A stretch of DNA of 64,000 bases. Source: Candidatus Gastranaerophilales bacterium (lineage in GTDB: Bacteria; Cyanobacteriota; Vampirovibrionia; Gastranaerophilales; Gastranaerophilaceae). Both the position numbers and the translations under genes were made by a program. Of this stretch, positions 18,077 to 27,069 are shown piece by piece (positions within the stretch are counted from its first letter, which is position 1; each line of letters opens with the position of its first letter). Under the pieces are notes generated by a model. The model ran no database searches and had not been told where the DNA came from. It worked only from the letters and a program-made list of their open reading frames with translations. Where the stretch lies: the NCBI GenBank assembly GCA_944324255.1, contig CALUVM010000002.1, positions 1 to 64,000 of the forward strand, in the 5' to 3' direction.

Positions 18077-19822
18077 ATGAATACAGCCGAATATTTAATA
18101 AAGAAATTAGAAGAGCTTGGAATTAATGATTTTTTCGGACTCCCCGGTGATTATAATTTCAATATTTTATATGCGGTAGAAAATAACCCTAATACAAACT
18201 GGATAGGATGTACTAATGAGCTTAATGCCGGATATGCCGCAGATGGTTATGCAAGGCAGAGAGGGTTCGGCGCTGTAATCACAACCTACGGAGTCGGGGA
18301 ATTAAGTGCTATAAATGCAATAGCCGGAAGTTATGCGGAAAATGTTCCTGTTATAACAATAGTCGGTGCTCCTGCAACAAAATGTATTGAGAATAAAACA
18401 CCTGTTCATCACAACTTTTATGAGCCAAAACCGTTTGCTTTTGAAGAGGCGCATAAACCTGTTGTTGCAGCTACGGCATTCTTAAACAGGGATAATGCAA
18501 AACTGGAGATTGACAGAGTCCTGAAGGTTTTTGTAAAAGAGCGCAAACCGGTTTATATAGCGATTCCTCTTGATATAGCCGTAACGGAAATTTCTGACAG
18601 AAGTGTCGATTACAGCTGGACAAGTGATAAGGATACTCTTGATACTGTAATAAATAAAATACTGGAAAAAATAGAAAAGTCTGAAAAGCCGGTTATTCTA
18701 GGGGATTCTCTTATTAAAAGGTTTGACTGCAGATTGGAATTTAGAGAGTTTGTGGAAAAATCCGGAATCCCTGTTACAAACTTTTTGATGGGAAACAACC
18801 TTATTGATTCGGATTATGAAAAGTATCTCGGAATGTATTATTCAAAATTCCGCAACCCTGCGGCGCAGGAAGCTCTGGAAGGTACAGATTGTTTGATTGC
18901 GGTCGGGGCAATATATGGAGATTTAAATTCATTCGGATTTAATCTTCCTTATAAGATAAATTCACAAATAGCAATCTACGGAACTTATACCTGTATAAAC
19001 AATATTAAATATGAGAATGTGAAAATGCAGGATGTTTTGGAAGGGTTGAGTTCCAAAATAGAACATAGAGATTATGAAATTAAAAAACCTGATACAGGTT
19101 ATAAAAAAACAGCAGAACCACAGGGGAAACTAACATCGGAATATATATACCCCCGCCTTCAGGAATTTGTTAAAGATAATGATATTCTTGTTGTTGAAAC
19201 GGGAATAGTTCCGCACGGTATGTGTCAGATAAAATTTCCTAAAAATGTTGAGATGCATACCCAGACACTATGGGGTTCTATCGGCTGGGCAACTCCTGCA
19301 ACACTGGGGATATGCCTTGCTAATCCTAAATCAAGAGTTATTTTAGTAACCGGAGAAGGTTCTCATCAGCTTACGGCTATGGAAATCGGGAATATGCTCA
19401 GACGTGGAATAAAACCGGTTATAATTGTACTGAATAACGGCGGATATACAATAGAGCGTGTGCTTTCCAATGATCCTGATGATAAATTCAATGATATTAT
19501 GCAGATGAACTATTCAAAATTTGCCAGAGTATTTGAGGGTGAAGTCTGGGCAACCAGAGTAACAACAGAAGATGATTTTGATAAAGCTCTAAAAGTTACG
19601 CAGATTATGAATAAACTCTGTTATATAGAGATTTGCACCGATAAGATGGATATGCCGAAGCTTACGGAAGATGTTTTTTCTTCCGTAAAAACTGATGCGG
19701 ATAAAAACTCTAAAACTGTTCAGGAAAACTATTGCGAAACTAAAAAAGAAACACCAAAATTGGATGATAATTTGAATTTTGAAACACATGTTCATAAAAG
19801 TTTAAAGGAATTGGGCGAATAG
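18077..19822 (+). CDS. Thiamine-diphosphate 2-keto-acid decarboxylase (pyruvate/indolepyruvate decarboxylase family)
   Basis: The 581-residue protein has the PDC family layout. The catalytic glutamate is E48 in CTNELNAGYAADGYAR, the HH pair is H111-H112, and the ThDP/Mg motif spans residues 426-454 with E460 in YTIE. Spacing equals that of Zymomonas PDC, including the HH pair, which favours a non-oxidative decarboxylase over acetolactate synthase. The usual GDGS is GEGS here (E427), a conservative change at a Mg ligand. About 45 charged residues follow the usual C-terminal region. Next to the alcohol dehydrogenase, ethanol formation from pyruvate is likely; indolepyruvate or branched 2-keto acids are alternatives. 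Its stop TAG directly abuts the gmk ATG. Confidence 0.85.
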   Translation: MNTAEYLIKKLEELGINDFFGLPGDYNFNILYAVENNPNTNWIGCTNELNAGYAADGYARQRGFGAVITTYGVGELSAINAIAGSYAENVPVITIVGAPATKCIENKTPVHHNFYEPKPFAFEEAHKPVVAATAFLNRDNAKLEIDRVLKVFVKERKPVYIAIPLDIAVTEISDRSVDYSWTSDKDTLDTVINKILEKIEKSEKPVILGDSLIKRFDCRLEFREFVEKSGIPVTNFLMGNNLIDSDYEKYLGMYYSKFRNPAAQEALEGTDCLIAVGAIYGDLNSFGFNLPYKINSQIAIYGTYTCINNIKYENVKMQDVLEGLSSKIEHRDYEIKKPDTGYKKTAEPQGKLTSEYIYPRLQEFVKDNDILVVETGIVPHGMCQIKFPKNVEMHTQTLWGSIGWATPATLGICLANPKSRVILVTGEGSHQLTAMEIGNMLRRGIKPVIIVLNNGGYTIERVLSNDPDDKFNDIMQMNYSKFARVFEGEVWATRVTTEDDFDKALKVTQIMNKLCYIEICTDKMDMPKLTEDVFSSVKTDADKNSKTVQENYCETKKETPKLDDNLNFETHVHKSLKELGE

Positions 19823-20374
19823 ATGGGAAATTTGTTTGTAATCTCCGGTTCATCCGGAGTAGGAAAAGGTACTGTTATAAAAGAATTTTTAAACAGACAT
19901 CCTGAATTCAAGCTCTCTGTATCATGTACAACAAGGGCGCCGAGAGAAGGTGAAGTTGACGGAGTTAATTACTTTTTTCTTACAAAAGATGAATTTAAAC
20001 AGAGAATAGAAAACGGCGATTTTCTTGAGTGGGCAGAATTTTCAGGAAATATGTACGGAACCGGAAAAAATTATGTCCAAAAAACTTTAAACTATGGACA
20101 TAATCTTATACTTGAGATTGATACAAAAGGTGCATTGAATGTAAAATCAATTATGCCTGAATCCAAGCTTATTTTTATTCTTCCGCCTTCAATGGAAGAA
20201 TTGGAATCCAGACTCAGGGGAAGGAAAACAGAGTCAGAGGAGGCTATTCAAAAAAGGCTTGAATCAACTAAACTCGAGATAGAAAATTCTAAAAAGTTTG
20301 ATTATAAAGTTATTAATGACAATCTTGAACAGGCGGTTAATGATTTGGAGAAGATTCTGCTGGGTGTACATTAA
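19823..20374 (+). CDS. gmk: Guanylate kinase
   Basis: The 183-residue protein starts with the P-loop SGSSGVGKGTVI and contains SCTTRAPREGEVDGVNYFF and EFSGNMYGT, the GMP-binding residues of the family. It phosphorylates GMP to GDP. The ATG immediately follows the decarboxylase stop codon, so it is the last gene of the unit starting at 14037. Confidence 0.95.
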   Translation: MGNLFVISGSSGVGKGTVIKEFLNRHPEFKLSVSCTTRAPREGEVDGVNYFFLTKDEFKQRIENGDFLEWAEFSGNMYGTGKNYVQKTLNYGHNLILEIDTKGALNVKSIMPESKLIFILPPSMEELESRLRGRKTESEEAIQKRLESTKLEIENSKKFDYKVINDNLEQAVNDLEKILLGVH

Positions 20375-20469
20375 CTTTCTTTGTTACAAATATGTAACTC
20401 ACTTTACCTTAAATTTTTGTTTATAGTATTATAAAGATTGAAGAATGGATTTTGGAGGTATTTTCAAGA

Positions 20470-21285
20470 ATGTCAATTGCTCTGGAGCAAAAACAAGGTT
20501 TAATTGCCGGTGACGGGCTTTTACCTGTTAAAATGGCACAATACGCTAAAGAAAACGGGTTTGATGTAGTTGCTATATCTTTATCAAATGATAACTATGC
20601 GCAGCTTAAAAAATATTGTTCCAAAGTTTATTCCTTCTGTCCGGGAGAAGTTCAGAAGATTGAAGATACTCTTAAGGCCGAAGGTATAAAGCAGATTACT
20701 TTTCTCGGCAAAGTCAGCAAGACTATTCTTATTAAACGACCGAAATTTGATTCCCGTGCAATTGAGTTTTTAAAACAAGCTATCAGACTCAATGATGACA
20801 AAGTTATGCTTATGATTATAGAAGAGATGGAAAAAGTCGGTATTACTATTCTTGACCAGACTTTGTTTATCAAAAATCTTATGATTCCGTCAGGTGTTCT
20901 CGGAAAAGTTCAGCCGACACCGGAGCAGATAGAGGATGTCAACTACGGCTACTGGCTGGCAAAAGAAACCGGCAAGCTTGATGTAGGACAATCGGTTGTT
21001 ATAAAAGATAAGATGATTATGGCAGTTGAAGCTATTGAAGGTACTGACAACTGTATTAAAAGAGGATGTAAAATTGCCAAAAATCATTCACGTGTAATTA
21101 AGGTCGCAAAACCTTCTCAAGATAAGAGATTTGATATACCGGCAATAGGGCTTAGAACTCTAAAGACAATGAAAAAATATAAAGCGGATTTAATTGCGGT
21201 AGAAGCCGGAGAAACAATAATTGTTGATAAAGAAGAAGTTGTTAAATTCGCAAACAAACACAATATCGTTGTAATGGCTGTTTAG
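20470..21285 (+). CDS. lpxI: UDP-2,3-diacylglucosamine pyrophosphatase LpxI
   Basis: The product (271 residues from the ATG at 20470; a TTG at 20452 is also in frame but falls on the ribosome binding site) matches LpxI: GLIAGDGLLPVKMAQYAK at the N-terminus and EGTDNCIKRG, KRFDIPAIGLRTL and AVEAGETIIVDKEEV in the C-terminal half. LpxI makes lipid X from UDP-diacylglucosamine. GGAGG lies at 20454-20458. A 6-4-6 inverted repeat, GTTACA/TGTAAC, lies upstream at 20383-20398. The lpxB start follows its stop by 1 nt, matching the reaction order. Confidence 0.92.
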   Translation: MSIALEQKQGLIAGDGLLPVKMAQYAKENGFDVVAISLSNDNYAQLKKYCSKVYSFCPGEVQKIEDTLKAEGIKQITFLGKVSKTILIKRPKFDSRAIEFLKQAIRLNDDKVMLMIIEEMEKVGITILDQTLFIKNLMIPSGVLGKVQPTPEQIEDVNYGYWLAKETGKLDVGQSVVIKDKMIMAVEAIEGTDNCIKRGCKIAKNHSRVIKVAKPSQDKRFDIPAIGLRTLKTMKKYKADLIAVEAGETIIVDKEEVVKFANKHNIVVMAV

Positions 21286-21286
21286 T

Positions 21287-22411
21287 ATGAAAAAAGTTTT
21301 CGTTATTACAGGAGAATATTCAGGCGATATCCATGCCGGAAAAGTAGTTCAAAACTTAAAAGAATTAAATCCGGATATTGAGGTTCAAGGTATTGGCGGA
21401 GAAAATCTCAAAAATGCAGGGGCTTTGCTTTTCTGTGATCATTCAAAAATGTCTGCATTCGGCTTTAGTCTTAAAATGGCAATAGACCATTTAAAACTTG
21501 AAAATGACGTAGTTGAATATATTCTTGATGAATTTAAGCCGGATTTAGTCTTGCTTATTGATTACGGAACATTTAACCTGAGAGTTGCAAAAAGATTAAA
21601 AGGTCATGGAATAAAGGTGGTACATTATATTCCTCCTCAGGTTTGGGCAAGCAGAAAATGGCGTATTAAAGGTATAAAAAAATATGTTGATAAAGTGCTT
21701 TGCATATTTCCGTTTGAAGAAGAAATGTACAGGGAATATGGAATAGATGTTACATATTGCGGACATCCGCTGGTGAAACAATTGCCTGAAAAAGCAGATA
21801 GAAATGAATTTTTCTCTGCGCATGGTCTAGATTCTGCTAAAAAACTTGTTTCTGTTTTTCCGGGTTCACGTCCTCTGGAGCTGAAATTTTTTGGCAAAAC
21901 CTTTATTAAAGCTGCTAAAAAGCTTCAGAAAAAGCATCCCGAACTGCAGATATGTATTTCTCATGCACCTAATCTTAAAGACGATGTTTTTGATAAATAT
22001 ATAAAAAATACTGGTTTTAAAGTTATTAAAGGTGAAAATCAGGCATTATTGAGTGTTTCTGACTCGCTAGTTCTTGCTTCCGGTACTGTCGCTTTAGAAG
22101 CTGCTCTTTATCAAACACCTATGATAATAGGCTATAGAGGTCCATGGATTCTTTATTTTATTTATTTGCTGGTCAGATGTATAAAAAGAGTTTCACTTCC
22201 AAATATTATTATGGATGAAGATATTGTTCCGGAACTTATTCAATCAAGGTTTAATGTTGATAATATTTGTTACGAAACAGAAAAACTTCTTTATGATAAA
22301 ACCTGTCGTGACAAAATGATTAGTGAACTCGGGAAGGTTAAAGAAAGACTTTCTGATAAGTATTCTGCAAGAGTCGCAGCAGAGTCCATTTCAGATATGC
22401 TCAATTCTTAA
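21287..22411 (+). CDS. lpxB: Lipid-A-disaccharide synthase LpxB
   Basis: The 374-residue GT-B glycosyltransferase has the family signatures GEYSGDIHAG at the N-terminus, HYIPPQVWASRKWRIKGI, CGHPLV, VFPGSRPLELK and ASGTVALEAAL. It joins lipid X and UDP-diacylglucosamine into the lipid A disaccharide at the inner membrane. With lpxI it supports an outer membrane with lipid A. The 3' end overlaps the convergent ogt gene by 21 bp. Confidence 0.95.
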   Translation: MKKVFVITGEYSGDIHAGKVVQNLKELNPDIEVQGIGGENLKNAGALLFCDHSKMSAFGFSLKMAIDHLKLENDVVEYILDEFKPDLVLLIDYGTFNLRVAKRLKGHGIKVVHYIPPQVWASRKWRIKGIKKYVDKVLCIFPFEEEMYREYGIDVTYCGHPLVKQLPEKADRNEFFSAHGLDSAKKLVSVFPGSRPLELKFFGKTFIKAAKKLQKKHPELQICISHAPNLKDDVFDKYIKNTGFKVIKGENQALLSVSDSLVLASGTVALEAALYQTPMIIGYRGPWILYFIYLLVRCIKRVSLPNIIMDEDIVPELIQSRFNVDNICYETEKLLYDKTCRDKMISELGKVKERLSDKYSARVAAESISDMLNS

Positions 22412-22843
22412 AAGAGCAGCTTTGATTTTTAATCCTCCGGCATAACCTGTAAGTTTACCGTTTGAGCCTATTACTCTGTGGCAGGGAACGATTATAGGAA
22501 TAGGGTTTTTGTTGTTTGCCATTCCCACTGCTCTTGATGCATTCGGGCTGCCGCAGGATATTGCTATATCTTTATAACTTCTTGTTTCGCCGTATGGAAT
22601 TTTTTCGAGTTCCATCCATACCCGTTTTTGGAATTCTGTTCCTTTCGGGTTTAGCTTTATATCAAAAGTTTTTCTCTTGCCTTCAAAATATTCTTCAAGT
22701 TCGAGAAAAGCCCTTTGAATTACTGGAGATAAAATAAAATTCCCTTTGAGGTCTGATTTCCCGAATCTGATGCTTGTAAGTGCGCCGTCTTCCTCTGTCA
22801 GGGTTAAGTATCCGATTTTAGTTTCTTTATAATAATAGTTCAT
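22391..22843 (-). CDS. ogt: Methylated-DNA-protein-cysteine methyltransferase (Ogt/AGT)
   Basis: The 150-residue protein carries the active-site motif VPCHRVIGSNGKLTGYAGG near its C-terminus and FQKRVWMELEKIPYGETRSY before it. It transfers alkyl groups from O6-alkylguanine to its own cysteine. It lacks an Ada regulatory domain. The -10 box TATAAT (22855-22850) lies 6 nt before the ATG with no Shine-Dalgarno, so the mRNA is probably leaderless. Confidence 0.95.
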   Translation of the reverse strand: MNYYYKETKIGYLTLTEEDGALTSIRFGKSDLKGNFILSPVIQRAFLELEEYFEGKRKTFDIKLNPKGTEFQKRVWMELEKIPYGETRSYKDIAISCGSPNASRAVGMANNKNPIPIIVPCHRVIGSNGKLTGYAGGLKIKAALLRIEHI

Positions 22844-22849
22844 ATTGTA

Positions 22850-22855
22850 ATTATA
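22850..22855 (-). promoter_or_regulatory. ogt -10 box, leaderless type
   Basis: TATAAT on the minus strand ends 6 nt before the ogt ATG at 22843. The -35 region is poor. The intergenic space is shared with the divergent GH13-like gene. Confidence 0.45.
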
Positions 22856-22891
22856 ATACTGATTTGTTAGAATTAATATATAGGAGGCAAA

Positions 22892-24421
22892 ATGAGGTTA
22901 AGAGGTCTTTTAATCCTTCTTTTATCTTTGGTGTTTATAAATTCGTCGTATGCTGCCGGATATCCTGGGGTAAGAACACAGTTTTTGAATAATAAAGCTG
23001 TTATATGCGCAGTTAATCTCAGAACGTTTAACGCAAAAGATACTAACGGAAACGGTATAATAGATAATGATGAAGAGAGCGGGAATTTTATAAATGCGGT
23101 TGAAAGATTGGACGAAATTAAAGCTCTTAATATAAATACACTGCATCTTCTGCCTATAACCCCGACAGGGAAACTAAAATCCCTCGGCACAGCCGGATGT
23201 CTATATTCAATGTCGGATTTCTGGAGTATAAATCATCAGCTTGTCGATATGACATCTTCTCTTACCCCTGTGGAGCAGGCTAAATATTTTGTGGATGAAT
23301 GCCACAAAAGGGGTATAAAAGTTATTGTCGATTTGCCAAGCTGCGGAGCTTATGATTTATTTCTTTCCCATCCGGAACTATTTTTAAAAGACAGAAAGCA
23401 ACTTTCTGTTATACCTTCTGACTGGACGGATGTCAGACTCTTTAATGCCGGAAAAGAAAATGAACTTAATCAGGATTTGATAGATGCGCATAAAAGGTTT
23501 ATTGATATGGTTCTGGATATCGGGGCAGACGGGCTTCGAGCAGATGTCGCCACAATAAAACCGTTTAATTTCTGGAAAGAAATTATTAAATATACACGGG
23601 ATAAAAATCAGGACTTTATGTTTATTGCGGAAGCTTCTGATTCCTGGAGAGAACCGCCTTCCAAGTATGCGCCGTTTACACCTTATAACAAGCTTTTAGA
23701 AGCAGGTTTTGACGGGTATTACGGAAGTTTCTTTAATCTTAAGGATTGGAAAACTGCTAAAGAATTAATAAATCATATTCAGTTTAATAATAAATTACTT
23801 ACTTCTTATCCTGAAAATAAAAGTGTAATTTTATCTTTTATAACACATGATGAAATTAGTCCGATTGTTCTTTACGGAGAAAATTATTCTGTTATGATTT
23901 GCTGGCTGGAGGCAACTCTGCCTTATAATCCATATATTATAGACGGATTCCAGTCCGGCGATGATTATATTTACCCGTGGGCAAATACAAAAGCTCCTAT
24001 GAGCGAAACAGACGATGACTATTATTTTGTCCATAGGGGGAAAATGGATATATTTAATTTTTCCAGAAAACCGGGCGGTAAAAGTAAACTGGTTACCGAA
24101 AATTTTAAACAGGCTTTCAAATTCAGAGCCGATAATCAAGATTTGATAGCTAAAGGGACATTTTCTCCTTTAAAATGTAATAACGATAGAGTTTTTGCGT
24201 ATTCAAGAAGTTATCAGGGAGAAACTCTGGTTGTTATAGGAAATCTTGACCAGAAGCGTAATCAAAGAAGGATTGCGGTGAAAGTCCCGGGGGTAAAGAA
24301 AAAAGAAAGCCTCGGACTTATACACGGAATGCCGAATTACAGAACTGGAAAAAATAAAATATATACTGATATGGAAGCCGGAGAAATAAAAGTTTTGAGA
24401 ATAGCTGATTTTTCTATATAA
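22892..24421 (+). CDS. Exported GH13-like (alpha-amylase family) protein
   Basis: The 509-residue protein begins with a signal peptide (about residues 1-21, ending SSYA). GH13 signatures follow: ADGLRADVA gives the nucleophile D218, FIAEASD gives the acid E247, and THDE gives D320 as the transition-state stabiliser. Region I reads VIVDLPSCGA, lacking the usual NH pair of DxxxNH, so substrate binding may differ. DTNGNGIIDNDEESG near residue 50 resembles a calcium-binding loop. It probably acts on alpha-glucans in the periplasm or outside the cell. A good AGGAGG precedes the ATG. trpS follows 24 nt downstream. Confidence 0.8.
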   Translation: MRLRGLLILLLSLVFINSSYAAGYPGVRTQFLNNKAVICAVNLRTFNAKDTNGNGIIDNDEESGNFINAVERLDEIKALNINTLHLLPITPTGKLKSLGTAGCLYSMSDFWSINHQLVDMTSSLTPVEQAKYFVDECHKRGIKVIVDLPSCGAYDLFLSHPELFLKDRKQLSVIPSDWTDVRLFNAGKENELNQDLIDAHKRFIDMVLDIGADGLRADVATIKPFNFWKEIIKYTRDKNQDFMFIAEASDSWREPPSKYAPFTPYNKLLEAGFDGYYGSFFNLKDWKTAKELINHIQFNNKLLTSYPENKSVILSFITHDEISPIVLYGENYSVMICWLEATLPYNPYIIDGFQSGDDYIYPWANTKAPMSETDDDYYFVHRGKMDIFNFSRKPGGKSKLVTENFKQAFKFRADNQDLIAKGTFSPLKCNNDRVFAYSRSYQGETLVVIGNLDQKRNQRRIAVKVPGVKKKESLGLIHGMPNYRTGKNKIYTDMEAGEIKVLRIADFSI

Positions 24422-24445
24422 TAGAATTATTGAGAGGTAAATTAT

Positions 24446-25447
24446 ATGAAGAAAAGAATCATGTCAGGCATGCGCCCAACCGGAAAACTCCATCTGGGGC
24501 ATTATTTGGGGGTTATTGATAACTGGGTAAAATTACAGGATGAATATGAATGTTTTTATCAGGTTGCAGACTGGCATGCTCTCACTACAAAATATGATAA
24601 TACCGATGATTTAAAACAAAATGTTATAGATATTGTGTCAGATTGGCTTGCTTGCGGAATCGATCCTGAAAGGTCAACGGTTTATCTTCAATCCCTTGTT
24701 CCGGAAACAGCAGAGCTTCATATATATCTGAGCATGATAACTCCGCAAAACTGGGTTGAAAGAGATCCGACCTTGAAAGATATGGCAAAGATTCTCAAAT
24801 CTAAAGAAGGTTTTGCTTCCCAGATTAACTACGGGTTAATGGGATATCCTGTTTTAATGACGGCTGATATTCTTCTTTTCAATGCGGATTTTGTTCCGGT
24901 TGGAATTGATCAGGTTGCTCACGTTGAATTAACCCGTGATATTGCAAGAAGGTTTAACAATGTTTATCATACAGATTTCTTCAAAGAACCTCAGCCGCTT
25001 TTAAATAATTGTTCGCTGATTTGCGGACTTGACGGGAATAAAATGGGGAAATCATTTAATAATGATATTAAGATTTCCGATACAGCAGAAGTTACTGCTA
25101 AAAAAGTTATGTCTGCTATTACTGACAGAAGCAGGATGAGAAAAGATGATTTAGGTCATCCTGATGAGTGTGAAGTAGCGTTCAAATACTGGAAGATTTT
25201 CGGAACCGAAGCTGAAATTAATACGGTAAGATGTGAGTGTGAAAAGGGGCAGAGAGGCTGTGCTGATTGCAAACGCCAGCTTGGGGCAAAGATTAATGAA
25301 CGTATGGCTGAAATTCGTGAAAAACGCAGCTATTATGAACAGCATCCGGATGTAGTTGAAGAAATTATAAGAGAAGGGTCAAAGAAGGCTCAAACAGAGG
25401 CTCAAAAGATTTTGGGCGAAGTCAGACATCTTGTAAAGATGTTTTAA
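24446..25447 (+). CDS. trpS: Tryptophanyl-tRNA synthetase
   Basis: The 333-residue class I synthetase starts MSGMRPTGKLHLGHYLGV (HIGH-type motif) and has GNKMGKS as its KMSKS motif near residue 196. It charges tRNA(Trp). A cysteine cluster (CECEKGQRGCADCKRQ, around residue 260) suggests a metal site, as in some bacterial TrpRS. A GAGAGG ribosome binding site precedes the ATG. An 18-bp palindrome follows about 40 nt after the stop. Confidence 0.95.
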   Translation: MKKRIMSGMRPTGKLHLGHYLGVIDNWVKLQDEYECFYQVADWHALTTKYDNTDDLKQNVIDIVSDWLACGIDPERSTVYLQSLVPETAELHIYLSMITPQNWVERDPTLKDMAKILKSKEGFASQINYGLMGYPVLMTADILLFNADFVPVGIDQVAHVELTRDIARRFNNVYHTDFFKEPQPLLNNCSLICGLDGNKMGKSFNNDIKISDTAEVTAKKVMSAITDRSRMRKDDLGHPDECEVAFKYWKIFGTEAEINTVRCECEKGQRGCADCKRQLGAKINERMAEIREKRSYYEQHPDVVEEIIREGSKKAQTEAQKILGEVRHLVKMF

Positions 25448-25485
25448 TTTTCTAGGCTCAAAATTAATAATGACCTTAAAAAATC

Positions 25486-25938
25486 AAATTGTGCAACATA
25501 ATACCTATTATGTTGCACAATTTGTACAATTTCTTATATGGCATATTTTTAGAAAACTTTATACTTTAAATAAAATTTGTTACAAAAATTAACAAATCTA
25601 ATTAGAATTTAATTCGTTTATTCACTATCCTCCTTAAGAAAAGAGGTTTTGCAGGAATTTTTCGTCAGAAAAATTCAGTAATGCGAGTTTTTCTTTCTTT
25701 GGGAGCGTTTCTTTCTTTTTTCATCGCAAAAAAAAGAAAGAAATGCTCAAGAATAAAATTACAAATAAGTTAACGTATAAATATCAGGCTGCGGCATCAG
25801 GTCTGATGCTGCCCCACCCGAAGCTGTAACTTTCGCTGTTGCTCAACTACAGCTTCTACCCTCCCCAAAAGGAGAGGGGTGTTTCCAGTTTAAAAATTTC
25901 CATTTACCCCTGCAACATAATAGGTATTATGTTGCAGG
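25486..25938. repeat. Hairpin-rich repeat element A, bounded by inverted palindromes
   Basis: This 546-bp gap (25448-25993) has no credible gene. Its left end is a perfect palindrome with 18-bp arms (AAATTGTGCAACATAATA, 25486-25503; partner 25506-25523) and centre CC. Its right end (25909-25938) has 14-bp arms, the same core TGCAACATAATA and centre GG, so the two are inverted copies; core to core is 25492-25936, 445 bp. Inside are hairpins such as TTCTTTCTTTTTT with AAAAAAGAAAGAA, and GCATCAG/CTGATGC. Layout, size and some sequence match the element at 53016-53457. The left palindrome may also terminate trpS. A non-autonomous mobile or REPIN-like element is inferred. Confidence 0.6.
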
Positions 25939-25993
25939 AAATAGTAAAGACTAATAAATATAAGAGTTTACAGTTGAATGAAAGGAGTATTTT

Positions 25994-27025
25994 ATGGCAA
26001 TGCACGGAGTATCTCAATGGGTTAAGGAGGCTGTTAGTCAAATTATACAAAGGGAAGGTAACCCGAAGGAAGCAGATACGTTGAAAGAATCAACAGCACT
26101 AGGTTTTTTATTGGCAAGTGCAGATAAACAGGAGGACAAAGATTTTATACAAGGATTTATGATTGAACATGTTGAGTCTAAGAAGTCAAAATCCCCTCAA
26201 GACGAGCCGCAACCGAGATCAGAACGTTTTTATAGGGATGACGGAAGTTACTATGATGAAGTATATCCAACAAATCCCCCAGGGAAAGGATGGATTTATA
26301 TAGCTTATAATTCTGATGGAACTAAAACAGTTACTGAAACTAAAATTGTTGATGGCGTTGAAGTTCCTGATACAAAAATCTTCTATGATAATGAAGGACA
26401 GGAGTATCAAAGATATGAATATTACGGAGAAAATGATAAATATCAAGTACCCGTTTCCGATGATAATATTCCGAAAGAGGTTCCTTCTAAATCAGCAGAA
26501 ACTGAGATGCAGGATAAGCAGACTAATATAACACCTGATGATGGTAAAATGAGCGCTGAAGAAATTAAAGAGGCTCGAGATATCGGCGGTGAAGTCGCTA
26601 AAAGATTGATAGGATTAACTGGGAAAAACAGTGAAGAAATTGTAAAATTAAATCTGGAAAAAATTACCCCGGAAAATGTTCTGGAATTTCTGCGTGGTTA
26701 TGAGGAAGCACGCGGGGTTCAGATGAATAATACAGATCTCCTCTCATATGGGATATTTAGCATGTTTATGGCAATGCCATCTTCTTTACAAGAAAGAGGA
26801 GATGCATTCTTCAAACAGATGCGTACAGAGTGGAATCCGGAAAAACAAGATTTGATGAGAAATATTGCAACTGCACTTAAAGATTTTGTTGCTGACAGAT
26901 ACGGTCAAGATTCTCCGCTTGTAAAAGAGTTTGAAGTAATCTTACTCGAGGATAAATTTACCAGAAAAGAAACAGCAAAACTCGATTCATTTGTAACAAA
27001 GTTATTAACTGAAAATTTAAATTAA
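25994..27025 (+). CDS. Protein of unknown function, charged, two-part
   Basis: I do not recognise this 343-residue protein. Residues 1-65 are helical (MAMHGVSQWVKEAVSQIIQ onward). A Tyr/Gly-rich middle (about 75-155) has short beta-like repeats such as DDGSYYDEVYP and DNEGQEYQRYEYYG, and a Pro/Ser/Glu linker leads to a helical C-terminal domain from about 185 (GGEVAKRLIGLTGKNSEEIV, ENVLEFLRGYEEARG). No signal peptide or transmembrane segment is seen. AAAGGAG precedes the ATG. It lies just after repeat element A and before a strong terminator, as a single-gene unit. The C-terminal domain may recur in this lineage, but I cannot verify that. Confidence 0.8.
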   Translation: MAMHGVSQWVKEAVSQIIQREGNPKEADTLKESTALGFLLASADKQEDKDFIQGFMIEHVESKKSKSPQDEPQPRSERFYRDDGSYYDEVYPTNPPGKGWIYIAYNSDGTKTVTETKIVDGVEVPDTKIFYDNEGQEYQRYEYYGENDKYQVPVSDDNIPKEVPSKSAETEMQDKQTNITPDDGKMSAEEIKEARDIGGEVAKRLIGLTGKNSEEIVKLNLEKITPENVLEFLRGYEEARGVQMNNTDLLSYGIFSMFMAMPSSLQERGDAFFKQMRTEWNPEKQDLMRNIATALKDFVADRYGQDSPLVKEFEVILLEDKFTRKETAKLDSFVTKLLTENLN

Positions 27026-27034
27026 TTAATAATT

Positions 27035-27058
27035 CGGGGCGGTTTTTAAACCGCCCCG
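27035..27058. terminator. Terminator between the unknown gene and der
   Basis: CGGGGCGGTTT (27035-27045) pairs with AAACCGCCCCG (27048-27058) around a 2-nt centre, followed by CTTTTCT on the plus strand. It lies between convergent genes. Confidence 0.85.
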
Positions 27059-27069
27059 CTTTTCTAATC

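Noticed and set aside
25839-26084. 81-residue ORF spanning the end of repeat element A
   Set aside because: It crosses the right palindrome and the ribosome binding site and start of the real downstream gene in another frame.
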